Assembly: GCA_900754475.1 (NCBI GenBank)
Contig: CAAECY010000045.1
Location: 1-61,794, forward strand
Reading direction: 5' to 3'
DNA: 61,794 nt
From: an uncultured Sutterella sp.
GTDB lineage: Bacteria; Pseudomonadota; Gammaproteobacteria; Burkholderiales; Burkholderiaceae_F
Shown: positions 1 through 8,919 of the stretch, one piece after another
How positions within the stretch are numbered: the first letter of the stretch is position 1
How the letters are laid out: every line of letters begins with the position of its first letter
The notes under the pieces: model-generated
The model's input: the letters and a program-made list of their open reading frames with translations, nothing else
What the model was told of the DNA's origin: nothing
The model's database searches: none
Position numbers and translations under genes: made by a program

Positions 1-1208
1 ATGATGGCGGACTGGTGGCGCGAGGAGATGATGATGGAGTCGTCTTCGGGGTCGTAGTCGACGGAGTTGACGTGCGCCCAGTTGCGGCCCGGGCCCGTAC
101 CGACGATGTCGCCGAACTTGTCGGAAGCGTCGAGCTTGGCGATGTCTTCGGAGGTGAGGGTCTGGCCCGCCTTCGAAGCGTCGATGTTGAGGCAGACGGC
201 GCCCTGGTCGAGCACCTTCAACACGTTGTCGCGGTACGGATCGAGAATTTCGGCGAGGCGGAATTCGTCGATCACGTTGCCGTCGGCGTCCACTTCGGCG
301 ATGACGTCACGCACGGTGCGAACGTTCTTGCCGTCGGCGCGCTTCCAGTTCGAGCTCGCCACGCGCAGGAAGTAGTGACCGTTCTGGGCGTCGTCCATCG
401 AGTGCGAGTAGTCGCCGTAGCGCAGCGGCAGGCGGCGGTTGAAGACTTCGCGACCGAGGATGTCGTACTTGACGTAGCGCTGACCGAAGCCCCAGGTGAG
501 AAGGCCGCTGTCGTTCTGTTTGAAGCCCATCATGACGCCCGCGCTGTAGAGCGAGTTGAGGTCGTAGATGGGGTTGGCGAACATGTACCAACGAACTTCA
601 CCCTTCGTGTCGATGATGGTGTTCTGCGGCCAGAAGTTCCATTCGAGGGCGCCGCCCGTGGGGTTGTTCCAAACGGCGCGCGTGCCGATGCCGGACTTTT
701 CGGCGAAGTTGTTGACGAAGTAGAGACGGTCGGAGAATTCCTTGTCAACCTTCTTCACTTCGACGCCGAAGGGCATCGCACGTTCCATCGTGCTGCCCGA
801 GGGTTCGAAATAAACGGGCGGCGTGTAGAGCTTGTACTCTTCTTTGAACTTTTCGGACTTGCCCGTCGTGTCGGTACGGGTGTATTCGACGCGAACCGTG
901 TTGAGGTAGTCGGCGTAGAGACCGAAGACGGGAATACCGCCGTGCGTGAGAAGTTGCGAGCGGGAGACCTTGTAGTCGATCGGTTGGCCGCCCTGCTTCG
1001 GAACGACGTGGACGGTGACGTCCGAGAGGGTGTAGCCGCCGTCGCGGATCACGGCCGTGAGCGGAGCAATGCCGTAGGGGTTCGACATGACTTCGCCGAT
1101 GTGACCCTGAACCTGATAGTCGACCTTGGCGCCCGAGGGGCCGCCGATGGCGAAAGCGGCACACGGAATCGTCGCGGCGATCGCGAGGGCGATCCATTTC
1201 TTCTGCAT
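1..1208 (-). CDS. Aryl-sulfate sulfotransferase (AssT), copy 1, N-terminal part
   Basis: This gene runs off the left window edge, leaving about 402 codons from an ATG at 1208 with an AGGAG ribosome site a few bases upstream. A signal peptide (MQKKWIALAIAATIPCAAFA) predicts a periplasmic enzyme. AssT enzymes move sulfate from a phenolic sulfate ester to another phenol without PAPS, using an active-site histidine. The visible part aligns almost end to end with the complete paralogue at 10078-11913. It includes the WAHVNSVDYDP segment and the SRHQSA segment, which match active-site regions of the family. The catalytic His region lies beyond the edge. A LysR gene (1450-2409) sits upstream on the same strand across a 241-bp gap that probably holds the promoter. 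No dsbL/dsbI-like partners are seen. Confidence 0.9.
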   Translation of the reverse strand, partial: MQKKWIALAIAATIPCAAFAIGGPSGAKVDYQVQGHIGEVMSNPYGIAPLTAVIRDGGYTLSDVTVHVVPKQGGQPIDYKVSRSQLLTHGGIPVFGLYADYLNTVRVEYTRTDTTGKSEKFKEEYKLYTPPVYFEPSGSTMERAMPFGVEVKKVDKEFSDRLYFVNNFAEKSGIGTRAVWNNPTGGALEWNFWPQNTIIDTKGEVRWYMFANPIYDLNSLYSAGVMMGFKQNDSGLLTWGFGQRYVKYDILGREVFNRRLPLRYGDYSHSMDDAQNGHYFLRVASSNWKRADGKNVRTVRDVIAEVDADGNVIDEFRLAEILDPYRDNVLKVLDQGAVCLNIDASKAGQTLTSEDIAKLDASDKFGDIVGTGPGRNWAHVNSVDYDPEDDSIIISSRHQSAI

Positions 1209-1449
1209 TTGCACTTCTCCTTTGGTTGCGCGCGGCCGGTCGGGCCGCGGCGCATCGTCCCCGAGTCGGCGGGGAAGTAGGTGGTCACACCCCGGACGGG
1301 GCGTCGTAACGGAGAGTAGTGTCGCCTGATTGAGGCGCGGCGCGCATCGGAAGTTTCGACGGTCGGCGGACTGTTTACAGGAAACGGCTTTTCCGAAAAA
1401 TCGAAAAAGACGCTTCCCGCATGTCAGAGATCGAAATGTTGCGCTCGTC

Positions 1450-2409
1450 TCAGAGGTCTTCGAGGACGGGGAGTCCCTTAAGGTCGGCGAGCTCTTTGGC
1501 GGCGGAGAGGAGCACGGAGCGCACCCACACGGAAGCGGGATCGTCGTGGAGGCGCTCATGCCAGAGAAGCTTCGGGGAGAAGGCTTTCGCCGAAGCGGGG
1601 CGCCCGAGGATCACGAGGTCGGGAAACCACCGGCGCAGTCGCATGAACGTCTGGAAGGGCATCGCCCCCCAAAGTTCCGTGTCGCTCATGATTTGCAAAA
1701 CGGAAATGAAATAAGGCGTCCAGACGGCTACCGTGTCCGCAAGCATCGGTACGTCGCTGCGGGTGTTCGACCATGGGTCGGCGTCGTACTTGGCGGGCGC
1801 CGTGGCGATGCGGACCTGACGGTAGGGCTTGAAATCCTCGGCCGTGAGCGCGCGCTTTTCGCGCAGGCGCGCAAGCGGATGGTTTTTCGAACACGCGAGC
1901 ACGAACACATCCTCGGCGAGCGGCGCCGAGTGGAGCACGTCGCTCTCCGGGGCGGTCGGGTAGACGGCGAAGTCGAGTTCGCCCGTGGCGAGTTGCTCGG
2001 GAAAGCGCGACGTAATGGGACGGAATTCGACGCCGATCCGCGGAGCCTTTTCAAAGAGCGGCGGGAGACTTTGCGAGAGGTACGTGAAAATCGCATTGTC
2101 GACGCATCCGATGCGAATCACGCGGATGAGGTCCGTCGGTGCGAACACCTCGGGGTTGAAGAGCTCGCTGTAGTTGCCGACGATGCGGGCGACGCGCGGC
2201 GCAAGCGCCTTCGCCTTGGGCGTCGGAATGAGCCCGTGGTTGGTGCGGTCGAACAGATCGTCGCCGAACGTTTCGCGCATTTTGCCGAGAAGGCGGCTGG
2301 CGCTCCCGATCGACATCGAGCAGGCGGCTGCGGCGCGCGTAAGCGAGCCCGTACGCATCAGTTCCCGAAAGAGGAAAAGTGCGTCCGTATCAAGAGAAGG
2401 ACGAAGCAT
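1450..2409 (-). CDS. LysR-family transcriptional regulator
   Basis: This 319-residue protein has an N-terminal winged helix-turn-helix (about residues 5-65, with GSLTRAAAACSMSIGSASR) and a C-terminal effector-binding domain. It begins MLRP, like the regulator at 8920-9894, and the two share layout and placement: each lies between an FAD reductase gene and an aryl-sulfate sulfotransferase gene. It is probably the local regulator of the sulfotransferase, the reductase or both, responding to an aromatic or organic-acid effector. The effector is unknown. The ATG at 2409 has no strong ribosome site, and the leader carries a short GGTCG repeat array. Confidence 0.9.
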   Translation of the reverse strand: MLRPSLDTDALFLFRELMRTGSLTRAAAACSMSIGSASRLLGKMRETFGDDLFDRTNHGLIPTPKAKALAPRVARIVGNYSELFNPEVFAPTDLIRVIRIGCVDNAIFTYLSQSLPPLFEKAPRIGVEFRPITSRFPEQLATGELDFAVYPTAPESDVLHSAPLAEDVFVLACSKNHPLARLREKRALTAEDFKPYRQVRIATAPAKYDADPWSNTRSDVPMLADTVAVWTPYFISVLQIMSDTELWGAMPFQTFMRLRRWFPDLVILGRPASAKAFSPKLLWHERLHDDPASVWVRSVLLSAAKELADLKGLPVLEDL

Positions 2410-2425
2410 GGCGGTTGAAAGGTGT

Positions 2426-2474
2426 GGTCGGGCCGGCCGATTGGGTCGATTCGGTCGGCTTGGTCGTTTGGTCG
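2426..2474. repeat. GGTCG short-period repeat in LysR leader
   Basis: GGTCG occurs at 2426, 2444, 2453, 2462 and 2470, the last four at 8-9 bp spacing. The array lies just upstream of the LysR start at 2409 and would be transcribed into its leader or form its operator. It could equally be slippage-derived low complexity. Confidence 0.5.
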
Positions 2475-2582
2475 TAGTTCGATATTACCGACTGCGGCGT
2501 TCGATTGCCCTAACAAAATGCACCGCTTTCGTCGGTCCGGTACGACTTCGGGCTCTTTTCGGCGTCCTGCCTCGGTCCTGCT

Positions 2583-4163
2583 TCAGTCCTGCGACTCGGG
2601 GCGCGTCTCGGCGGCCAGCCGGCCGATCGTGCGGCCCATGACGAGGCAGTCGAGGATGGCGCACGAGCCCATGCGGCAGGCGCCGTGCACGCCGCCCGCA
2701 CATTCGCCCGCGGCGTAGAGTCCCCGCATCGCGCGACCGGTCGCGGCGTTTCGCACGCGCCCGAGGGTGTCGGTGAGGAGACCGCCCATGCAGTGGTGCA
2801 CCTTGGGGCGCATCTCGGCGGCGTACCAGGGACCATCTTCCAAGGGCTTGGCGACGGTGAGGGGGCGGAAAAATTCGGTGTCGCGCCGACGGCGGATCAT
2901 CGCGTTGAAGTTGCGGACGGTCGCTTGCAGGGCTCCGGCCGGAATCCCCCAGGCTGCTTCCAGCGCTTCGATCGTGTCGTACGCGTTGATGAGCCCGCGT
3001 TCGAGCATGCGGTCCATGTAGCCCGGACGCAGTTGGTCGAGCTTTTCCTTTGAAATGCGCGAGCCGACCGCGATGGCTTTGAGGCCGAGCCGATGGAGTT
3101 CCAGTATGGCGTCGCTCGCCGTTTTTCGGTTCGAGAGCTCGTTCACGAAGCGTTGCCCGTTGCCGTCCACCCAAAGGCCGTAGTCGGCTCCGACGTAGTC
3201 GCTGAAGAGCCACCCGCTTCCCATGCCTTTTTCCTTCGGGTTCGACCAGGGCGTGCACTGGATGCGGCTCGCTTCGATCATCGCGCAGCCGATGCGCTCG
3301 GCTTCGCGCCAGAGTTCGCCCGTCGCGCCGGGTTGGTTCGTGGTGTCGTAGTCGGCCGTGAGCTGCCGGTTGAAGCGCATGCGGTACGCAACGTCCGCAC
3401 CGAATCCGCCGTAGCAGAGGCACAGGCCCCGACGGAAGCGAATCTCGCGCACCGTGCCGCTTTCGGCGTCGGGAAAGGCGTAGCCCTCGCGCACGCGAAG
3501 CCCGACCACCTCGCCCGAGGCGTCCGTGAGAAACGCTTCCACGTAGGCGTTGAGGCGGATTTCGACGCCGCTCTCGCGCACGGCTCGAATGAGCTTCTCG
3601 TAGATTTCGCGGCCCGACCCTGTTCGCACCGTGAGCGTTCGTGGGACGCTGTGGCCGCCCGCCCATGTGACGATGGGAAGCCACTCGACGCCGAGGCGTT
3701 TCGTCGTCCAGTCGTAGAGCGCTTCGGAGTGGAGCGCGACGTAGTTGACCTTGCTCGGATCGTTCAGGTGCTCGCCGTTTTCCAGCATGTCGTTCGCGAG
3801 CAGATCGGGCGAGTCGGCAATGTGCCGCGCGCTTTGCTGCGGAGAGTTCGCGACCGACAGCATCCCCTCGTCGATCACGGAGTTGCCGCCCGGGGTGCTC
3901 ATCTTTTCAAGAACGAGCACGCGGGCCTTCCCGCCCGAGCACTCCGCCGCCTCCAGAGCGGCGGCAAGGCCCGAAAAGCCCGAACCGATCACGACGACGT
4001 CCGCGACTTCGGGACTCGGATCGAGTGCCGAACGCGGTGCGTCGTCGGCGTCGCGTCGGGAGGTGGAGACATCGGAAGAAATCGGGTTTCGAGTAGGGGG
4101 CATGGAAATCGTCACGCGCTTGGAGGGCCTGCGGCCGAATGTCGAAGGACACACATTTTCCAT
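2583..4163 (-). CDS. FAD-dependent reductase, flavocytochrome c / fumarate reductase family, no export signal
   Basis: This 526-residue protein (506 if the ATG at 4103 is used) has an FAD dinucleotide-binding fold with VVVIGSGFSGLAAAL near residues 56-70. It also has the conserved reductase landmarks: GGHSVPRT, a GxRFVNELSNRK-type segment, VHHCMGG and a C-terminal HGACRMGSC block whose Arg matches the substrate-binding Arg of fumarate reductases. The family reduces activated C=C bonds such as fumarate, urocanate or aryl-enoates. The heme domain found in some members is absent, so an external donor is needed. Unlike the paralogues at 6428 and 61077 it shows no Tat or Sec signal, which suggests a cytoplasmic location or a mis-set start. 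Neither start has a good ribosome site. It lies upstream of a LysR gene and a sulfotransferase gene on the same strand. Confidence 0.88.
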   Translation of the reverse strand: MENVCPSTFGRRPSKRVTISMPPTRNPISSDVSTSRRDADDAPRSALDPSPEVADVVVIGSGFSGLAAALEAAECSGGKARVLVLEKMSTPGGNSVIDEGMLSVANSPQQSARHIADSPDLLANDMLENGEHLNDPSKVNYVALHSEALYDWTTKRLGVEWLPIVTWAGGHSVPRTLTVRTGSGREIYEKLIRAVRESGVEIRLNAYVEAFLTDASGEVVGLRVREGYAFPDAESGTVREIRFRRGLCLCYGGFGADVAYRMRFNRQLTADYDTTNQPGATGELWREAERIGCAMIEASRIQCTPWSNPKEKGMGSGWLFSDYVGADYGLWVDGNGQRFVNELSNRKTASDAILELHRLGLKAIAVGSRISKEKLDQLRPGYMDRMLERGLINAYDTIEALEAAWGIPAGALQATVRNFNAMIRRRRDTEFFRPLTVAKPLEDGPWYAAEMRPKVHHCMGGLLTDTLGRVRNAATGRAMRGLYAAGECAGGVHGACRMGSCAILDCLVMGRTIGRLAAETRPESQD

Positions 4164-4279
4164 ACGGCGTGTTTGGTCGGGGAGAGCGTTAAGGGTAAGT
4201 TCGGTCTGGGGTTAACGCGGAGAAGGTTCCTTCAAAATTGTGATTTTTGCGAAGAAAACTGAAATCCATTGCATGAAAG

Positions 4280-5260
4280 TCAAAGCACGGGGCGCTTCTC
4301 GACGGCGAGCCCCGGTGTTTCGGACCATTGTCTGCGGCACAGCGTCACGACCGTTTGGATACGGGGCGACGGGTAGCGTTGAGGGGCGCGCAGGAGCCAG
4401 GCCACGGGAGCGGGCATGCGCCAGTCGCGCAGCACCTCGATGAGGTCCCCGCGACGAAGCGCGGCGTGCGCGAGACAGCGGGGCAGCCCAACGGCCACGC
4501 CCGCACCCGAGAGCGCCGCATTGAGAAGGGCGTCGTGCGTGCTGAGGTCGGAAGTAAGGAGCGTCTCGGGGACGCGTCCGAGCGCGCGTGCGGCTTCACC
4601 CGACAGGTCGGGGCGGTCGCTGTCCGCCGTATCCTTCAAGTCCTTCGGGTCCTTTGAAACAGGCTCGAAGGTCGGGCGGAGCTCCAAGAGGGCCGTAAGC
4701 ACCGCGTGCGTACTGAGGTCGTCGGGATGCGTGATGTCGCCGTTGCGTTCCAAGTAGTCGGGCGAAGCGGCGCAGACGAGCGGCATCGTGCCCAAGCGGG
4801 TGGCGATGACGCGCTCGACGGGCGGCTCGGGCTGAAGCACGATCGAAAAGTCGAGCTCTCCTTCGGGACTGCGGTTGGGACGGTCCGTGGCCCGCAGTTG
4901 CAGTCGCAGGCCCAATTCCGAAAAGGCCGCTCCCAACGGTGCGAGAACGACGGACGCTAGGGCGGAAGGCGCCTCGACGGAGACTTCGTCGGCGCGCGTG
5001 CGTTGGAAGCGGCGTTCGAGGTTGTCGAAGGCGCGCAGGACCGGAGCGACCTCTTCGAGAAGACGCGCCGCTTCCGGGGTGAGGATCGTCGCGGTGCCCG
5101 CCCGTGCAAGCAGCGCCACACCCCATTCGTCCGACAGATTCTTGATGCGGCGTGAGGCTTGAGAGACCGAAATCCCGAGTGTTTCCGCGGCGCGCGTGAG
5201 GCTTCCCGTTTCGGCAACGGCGCCGAGCGCCTCCAGGCATTCGAAAAGCTGACGGCTCAT
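4280..5260 (-). CDS. LysR-family transcriptional regulator (second of an overlapping pair)
   Basis: This is a 326-residue LysR protein. The ATG at 5260 is chosen because it has a GGAG site about 8 bases upstream and overlaps the stop of the preceding LysR gene in an ATGA arrangement, implying translational coupling. The HTH (TGSLTRAAETLGISVSQASR) lies near residues 18-37, followed by an effector domain. A much longer open frame upstream in this phase is an artefact of high GC. Its place between two FAD reductase genes suggests a role in their control. Confidence 0.9.
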   Translation of the reverse strand: MSRQLFECLEALGAVAETGSLTRAAETLGISVSQASRRIKNLSDEWGVALLARAGTATILTPEAARLLEEVAPVLRAFDNLERRFQRTRADEVSVEAPSALASVVLAPLGAAFSELGLRLQLRATDRPNRSPEGELDFSIVLQPEPPVERVIATRLGTMPLVCAASPDYLERNGDITHPDDLSTHAVLTALLELRPTFEPVSKDPKDLKDTADSDRPDLSGEAARALGRVPETLLTSDLSTHDALLNAALSGAGVAVGLPRCLAHAALRRGDLIEVLRDWRMPAPVAWLLRAPQRYPSPRIQTVVTLCRRQWSETPGLAVEKRPVL

Positions 5261-6228
5261 CGGGCTTCTCCTTCGTTCGTCGCCGTTCGGGCGGCTTCCA
5301 GAAATTCCAGTACGACGGGGTTCGAGCGCCAACGAGCGCTCACGTCCGCTTCGAGCACCATCGGACGCATGCACCAGTCCCGAAGCAGGGGGACGAGGCG
5401 GCCTTCGAGGAAAAACGGACGCAGAAGCGCTTCGGGAATGCCGACGGCGACGGCCTCTCCGTCCAGGGCGGCCCGTACGGCGCTCCCCGCCTGACGAAAG
5501 AGGGTCGGGCGGCAGAGTTCCACGGGGAAATATTCGCCGTTTCGCTCGAATACCTCCCGAATCCGGTCGCGTGCGGCCACAACGCCGGCGGCCTCTTGGG
5601 TGAGCGCTGCGGGGAGCTCTTCGAGGTCGGCGGGCGAAAGTAGCGGCGCGTGCGTTTCCAAAAATTCGGGCGAGGCCGCACACAGGCGACGGACGTTGCC
5701 GAGCGGGATCGCCGTTCGGCTTTCGCGAGCGACGTGCGTTCGGGCGCGCACCGAAACCGCCGGGAAGGTGTCGTTCCAGGCCGAGGGCGCGTCGTCCGTC
5801 CAGGTCACCCGAAAGTCCCAGCGCATCGCGGGATGTCGGGCGCCGATCCGTGCGGCGGTATCCCGAACGAGGTCGAGCGCGAAGTCGCCCGAGCAGACGA
5901 GGCCGAAGCACCCCGGAGCGCTTCCCGCCCCTTCGCCGCCCGGCGCGCCCTTCTTGGCGAGGGCCGCCTCCATGCGAGCGACAAGCGGCGCCACCTCTCG
6001 GAAAAGTCGTCTTCCGCTCACCGTGAGCGTGAGGCCCGCTTCGCCGCGGCTGAAAAGCTGAAGTTCGAGGTCTTCTTCAAGCCGGTTGATGCGTCGCATC
6101 AGCGAGGCGGGGTCGATCCCGAGAGCTCGGCCCGCCGCGAGAAAGCTCCCTTCCCGCACGACGGCGGTGAAAAGCGCCCAGGTTTCGAATTTGATTCGCA
6201 TGAGGGTTTCGGAAGGTATGTCATTCAT
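5257..6228 (-). CDS. LysR-family transcriptional regulator (first of an overlapping pair)
   Basis: This is a LysR protein of about 323 residues with an N-terminal HTH (REGSFLAAGRALGIDPASLMRR) and an effector domain. It is divergent from the Tat-exported FAD reductase gene at 6428, the classic placement for a LysR regulator and its target. The start is uncertain. ATG 6228 is used here, ATG 6201 is just before the conserved HTH region, and a TTG at 6246 is also open. None has a strong ribosome site. It is translationally coupled to the following LysR gene by a 4-bp overlap. Two co-translated LysR proteins of similar size could act as a pair or as hetero-oligomers, which is speculation. Confidence 0.88.
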   Translation of the reverse strand: MNDIPSETLMRIKFETWALFTAVVREGSFLAAGRALGIDPASLMRRINRLEEDLELQLFSRGEAGLTLTVSGRRLFREVAPLVARMEAALAKKGAPGGEGAGSAPGCFGLVCSGDFALDLVRDTAARIGARHPAMRWDFRVTWTDDAPSAWNDTFPAVSVRARTHVARESRTAIPLGNVRRLCAASPEFLETHAPLLSPADLEELPAALTQEAAGVVAARDRIREVFERNGEYFPVELCRPTLFRQAGSAVRAALDGEAVAVGIPEALLRPFFLEGRLVPLLRDWCMRPMVLEADVSARWRSNPVVLEFLEAARTATNEGEAR

Positions 6229-6254
6229 GCAAGGGAATTTTGACAATCATAGCG

Positions 6255-6283
6255 TTTTTGAAAAGAAGGACGGTACCTACAAT
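6255..6283 (+). promoter_or_regulatory. Candidate sigma-70 promoter for the 6428 reductase operon
   Basis: A perfect TACAAT -10 hexamer at 6278-6283 lies 17 bp downstream of a poor -35 (TTTTTG, 6255-6260). A good TTGACA at 6240-6245 is too far upstream to pair with it. The stretch lies in the divergent region between the LysR and reductase genes. The weak -35 would fit activation by LysR. Confidence 0.35.
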
Positions 6284-6427
6284 CGCTTCCAAGGCCCTAC
6301 CGGTGCGGAACCGTTGCTCCGGTAAGGCCCGAGACCAACCCGCGGGGTTCGCATGTCGGGCGTTGCATTTCCCGGGTGCGGACCGGACCACCGCAATTCT
6401 TTTTCCGAGTTTCAAAGGAGAACCACC

Positions 6428-7954
6428 ATGGCTCAGCTTTCCCGCCGATCCTTCCTTTCGATTTCCGCCGCCGCGGCCGGCCTGGGTTTTGCCGCGACCA
6501 GTGCGCAGGCCTCGACCAAGGTTCCCGCGAAGTGGGACGAGACGTACGACGTCGTTGTCGTCGGCTCGGGCCTTGCGGGCATGTCCGCCGCCGTTGAAGC
6601 GACCGCTGCGGGCGCTTCCTGCGTGATCATCGAAAAGATGGCGATCGTGGGCGGCAACTCCAACATCAACGCGGGCGCCATGGCCGTCACCGGCACGCCC
6701 ATGCAGCAGAAGAAGGGCATCAAGGACAGCCCCGAACTTCTCGCCGAAGACATGCTTCGCGAAGGTCTCGGCCTGGGCGACCCCGCGCAGGTGAAGCTCG
6801 TTGCCGAAAAGAGCCTTGAAGCCTGGGAGTGGACCCGCAAGACGCTCGGCGTCGAATGGAACGAACAGACGGTCGTCGCCGAAGGCGGTCACTCGGTCGC
6901 CCGCGGCTGCATCACGCTCTCGGGCACGGGCTCGACCATCATCATGAAGGGGATCGAAAAAGCGAAGCAGCAGGGTGCGAAGGTCATGACCCGCACCTAC
7001 GTCGAAGACGTCATCCGCGAAGAAGGCGGTCGCGTGCTCGGCCTCAAGGTGCGCACGGGTTACAAGTTCCCGGACGCTTCGAGCGGCACGGTCCGCTACA
7101 TCCGTGCCGCCAAGGCGGTGGTACTCGCTCACGGCGGGTTCGGTGCCGACGTGGCCTTCCGCGTGGCGCACGACCCGAAGCTCACGGACCGCTTCCAGAC
7201 CACCAACCAGCCAGGCGCCACGGGCGAACTCTGGCGCGTGGCGAGCTCGATCGGTTGCAACGTCATTCAGGCCGACTGGATCCAGTGCGGTCCCTGGGCT
7301 TCGCCCGACGAAGCCGGTTTCGGTCTGGCCGTGGGCTTCGCTCAGGACTGCTGCGCCATGTACGGCCTCTGGGTCAATACGACGACCGGCAAGCGCTTCG
7401 TCAACGAACTCGCGAACCGCAAGGTCCGTGCCGACGCCATCATCAACCTGAACAACAAGGATCAGCAGTGCATCGCGATCGCCGACTCGAACGCCGTTGA
7501 AGTGTCGATCAAGGAATCGCGCCCGGGCCACCTCGAAAAGGCGCTCGAAAAGGGGGGCGTCTTCAAGTTCGACAGCCTCGCCGCCATCGCCGAGAAGTTC
7601 AAGATTCCGATGGACGTGCTCGAAGCCGAAGTGAAGGCGTACAACGAAGACGTCCGCAAGAAGGCCAAGACCGACGCCATGGGTCGACTCCTTCAGGTCG
7701 GCGCCCGTCCGCTTGAAAACGGTCCCTGGTACGTCTCCCGTCTCGCGCCGAAGGTCCACCACTGCATGGGCGGCATCCGCATCGACGAGAACTGCGCCGC
7801 GCTCGACGTCCTGACCGACAAGCCGATCCCGGGGCTCTTTGCCGCGGGCGAAGCGACGGGCGGCACCCACGGCGCCGTGCGCCTGGGCACCTGCTCGATC
7901 ACGGAGTGCATCGTGCACGGTCGCATCGCGGGCCAGCGTGCCGCGAAGGCCTGA
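6428..7954 (+). CDS. Tat-exported FAD-dependent reductase, flavocytochrome c family
   Basis: This 508-residue protein starts at ATG 6428 behind an AAAGGAG site. The first ~30 residues form a twin-arginine signal (SRRSFLS, hydrophobic run, AQA cleavage site), so the folded flavoprotein is exported to the periplasm. The FAD-binding motif VVVVGSGLAG is at about 42-51. Downstream are GGHSVARG, GKRFVNELANRK, KVHHCMGG and HGAVRLGTC, which align with the substrate-binding His and Arg positions of fumarate and urocanate reductases. There is no heme domain. The substrate is unknown but is probably an unsaturated carboxylate. A secreted cupin gene follows after 14 bp and is probably cotranscribed, ending at the terminator at 8733. 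Confidence 0.93.
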   Translation: MAQLSRRSFLSISAAAAGLGFAATSAQASTKVPAKWDETYDVVVVGSGLAGMSAAVEATAAGASCVIIEKMAIVGGNSNINAGAMAVTGTPMQQKKGIKDSPELLAEDMLREGLGLGDPAQVKLVAEKSLEAWEWTRKTLGVEWNEQTVVAEGGHSVARGCITLSGTGSTIIMKGIEKAKQQGAKVMTRTYVEDVIREEGGRVLGLKVRTGYKFPDASSGTVRYIRAAKAVVLAHGGFGADVAFRVAHDPKLTDRFQTTNQPGATGELWRVASSIGCNVIQADWIQCGPWASPDEAGFGLAVGFAQDCCAMYGLWVNTTTGKRFVNELANRKVRADAIINLNNKDQQCIAIADSNAVEVSIKESRPGHLEKALEKGGVFKFDSLAAIAEKFKIPMDVLEAEVKAYNEDVRKKAKTDAMGRLLQVGARPLENGPWYVSRLAPKVHHCMGGIRIDENCAALDVLTDKPIPGLFAAGEATGGTHGAVRLGTCSITECIVHGRIAGQRAAKA

Positions 7955-7968
7955 GAAGGAGTGCTCTC

Positions 7969-8706
7969 ATGACGAAGCGCAGCCTCGTTGCGCTGTTCGT
8001 CGCCGCAGTTTCCTGCGCCGCTTCGGCGCAGGAATACGCGCACGAGCAGTTTGCGTACCAAGAACCGCTCTACGTTCCGCGTTGGAGCACCCCGTACCTG
8101 CCGCAGGATACGATGCCCGAAGCCTGCCGCAATCCGGACGTCGAAGCCTACATCCGCGACTGGGAAGCGGGTCGCATCGACTTTCGCACGATCCGGGCGA
8201 ACGATTCGATCCCGAAGGACCAGCAGTTCTGCAAGAGCCTCGACGACAAGGGAAACATCCTCGAGGTGAAGAGCTGCCGGTACGAAGATTCGCCGGTGGG
8301 CTACATCTGGAAGGACCTCGCCGACGCCCCCGTCGTGATCGGCATCACGGACGGCGGCATGTCCGACCACGAGCCTCATTACCATTCGCAGCCCGAGTGC
8401 TACTACGCCGTGAAGGGCGAAGGGATGACGCTCGCGGACGGTCGGTTCGTGCCGCTCAAGAAGGGCCAGTACTTCTACATCCCGGGGAACACGATCCACA
8501 ACACGCCGATCTACGAAAAGGGCCTGGGCGTACTCTATTGGTACCCGAAGAACGCGCACTTCGACGGTTTTCAGTATCACTGGCGTCGTGACGTCAAGTA
8601 CCTGACGCCTGCCGAAGAGGCCTTCGACAAGGTGGACGAAGTGCGCCGGCGCGACCTCAACATCGGTCCCTACGGGACCAATCAGGCGGTCTTCGGAAAG
8701 AAGTAA
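7969..8706 (+). CDS. Secreted single-domain cupin protein
   Basis: This 245-residue protein starts at ATG 7969 after GAAGGAG. A Sec signal peptide (MTKRSLVALFVAAVSCAASA) is visible. A cupin core follows, with HYHSQPECYYAVKGEG giving the metal-binding H-x-H-x3-E-x6-G motif 1, and GQYFYIPGNTIHN giving motif 2 with its His. It is probably a periplasmic metal-binding enzyme or ligand-binding protein. It is in an operon with the Tat-exported FAD reductase, so it may act on the same substrate by isomerisation, lyase action or binding. The cupin fold alone does not give the reaction. No equivalent is present in the mirror-image cassette on the minus strand. Confidence 0.85.
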   Translation: MTKRSLVALFVAAVSCAASAQEYAHEQFAYQEPLYVPRWSTPYLPQDTMPEACRNPDVEAYIRDWEAGRIDFRTIRANDSIPKDQQFCKSLDDKGNILEVKSCRYEDSPVGYIWKDLADAPVVIGITDGGMSDHEPHYHSQPECYYAVKGEGMTLADGRFVPLKKGQYFYIPGNTIHNTPIYEKGLGVLYWYPKNAHFDGFQYHWRRDVKYLTPAEEAFDKVDEVRRRDLNIGPYGTNQAVFGKK

Positions 8707-8732
8707 GCCGTCCGAAACAGATACTCTCCAAC

Positions 8733-8768
8733 CTACGGGGGCATCTTTGCAAAAAGATGCCCCCGTAG
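8733..8768 (+). terminator. Hairpin terminator after the reductase-cupin operon
   Basis: A perfect 16-bp stem (8733-8748 with 8753-8768, from CTACGGGGGCATCTTT) closes a GCAA tetraloop. The following bases contain only a short T run (GTTTC). It lies 27 bp after the cupin stop. Confidence 0.8.
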
Positions 8769-8919
8769 CAGTTTCAGACGGTATCCTTGCGGACGGTTGT
8801 CGGAGCGGAACCGAGAGACCTCGGTCGAGAACGGGCGCTCTCAGGCGTCCCCGTCTTTCGCTTTCCGCCTCCCGCCGACCATCGACCACCGACCGCCATT
8901 CCCGAGGAACCTTTCCGCC

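Noticed and set aside
4269..6232. TTGCATGAA shared between the 4163 and 6228 promoter regions as a LysR site
   Set aside because: Only a single 9-bp half-site match without a palindrome. It is expected by chance often enough to carry no weight.
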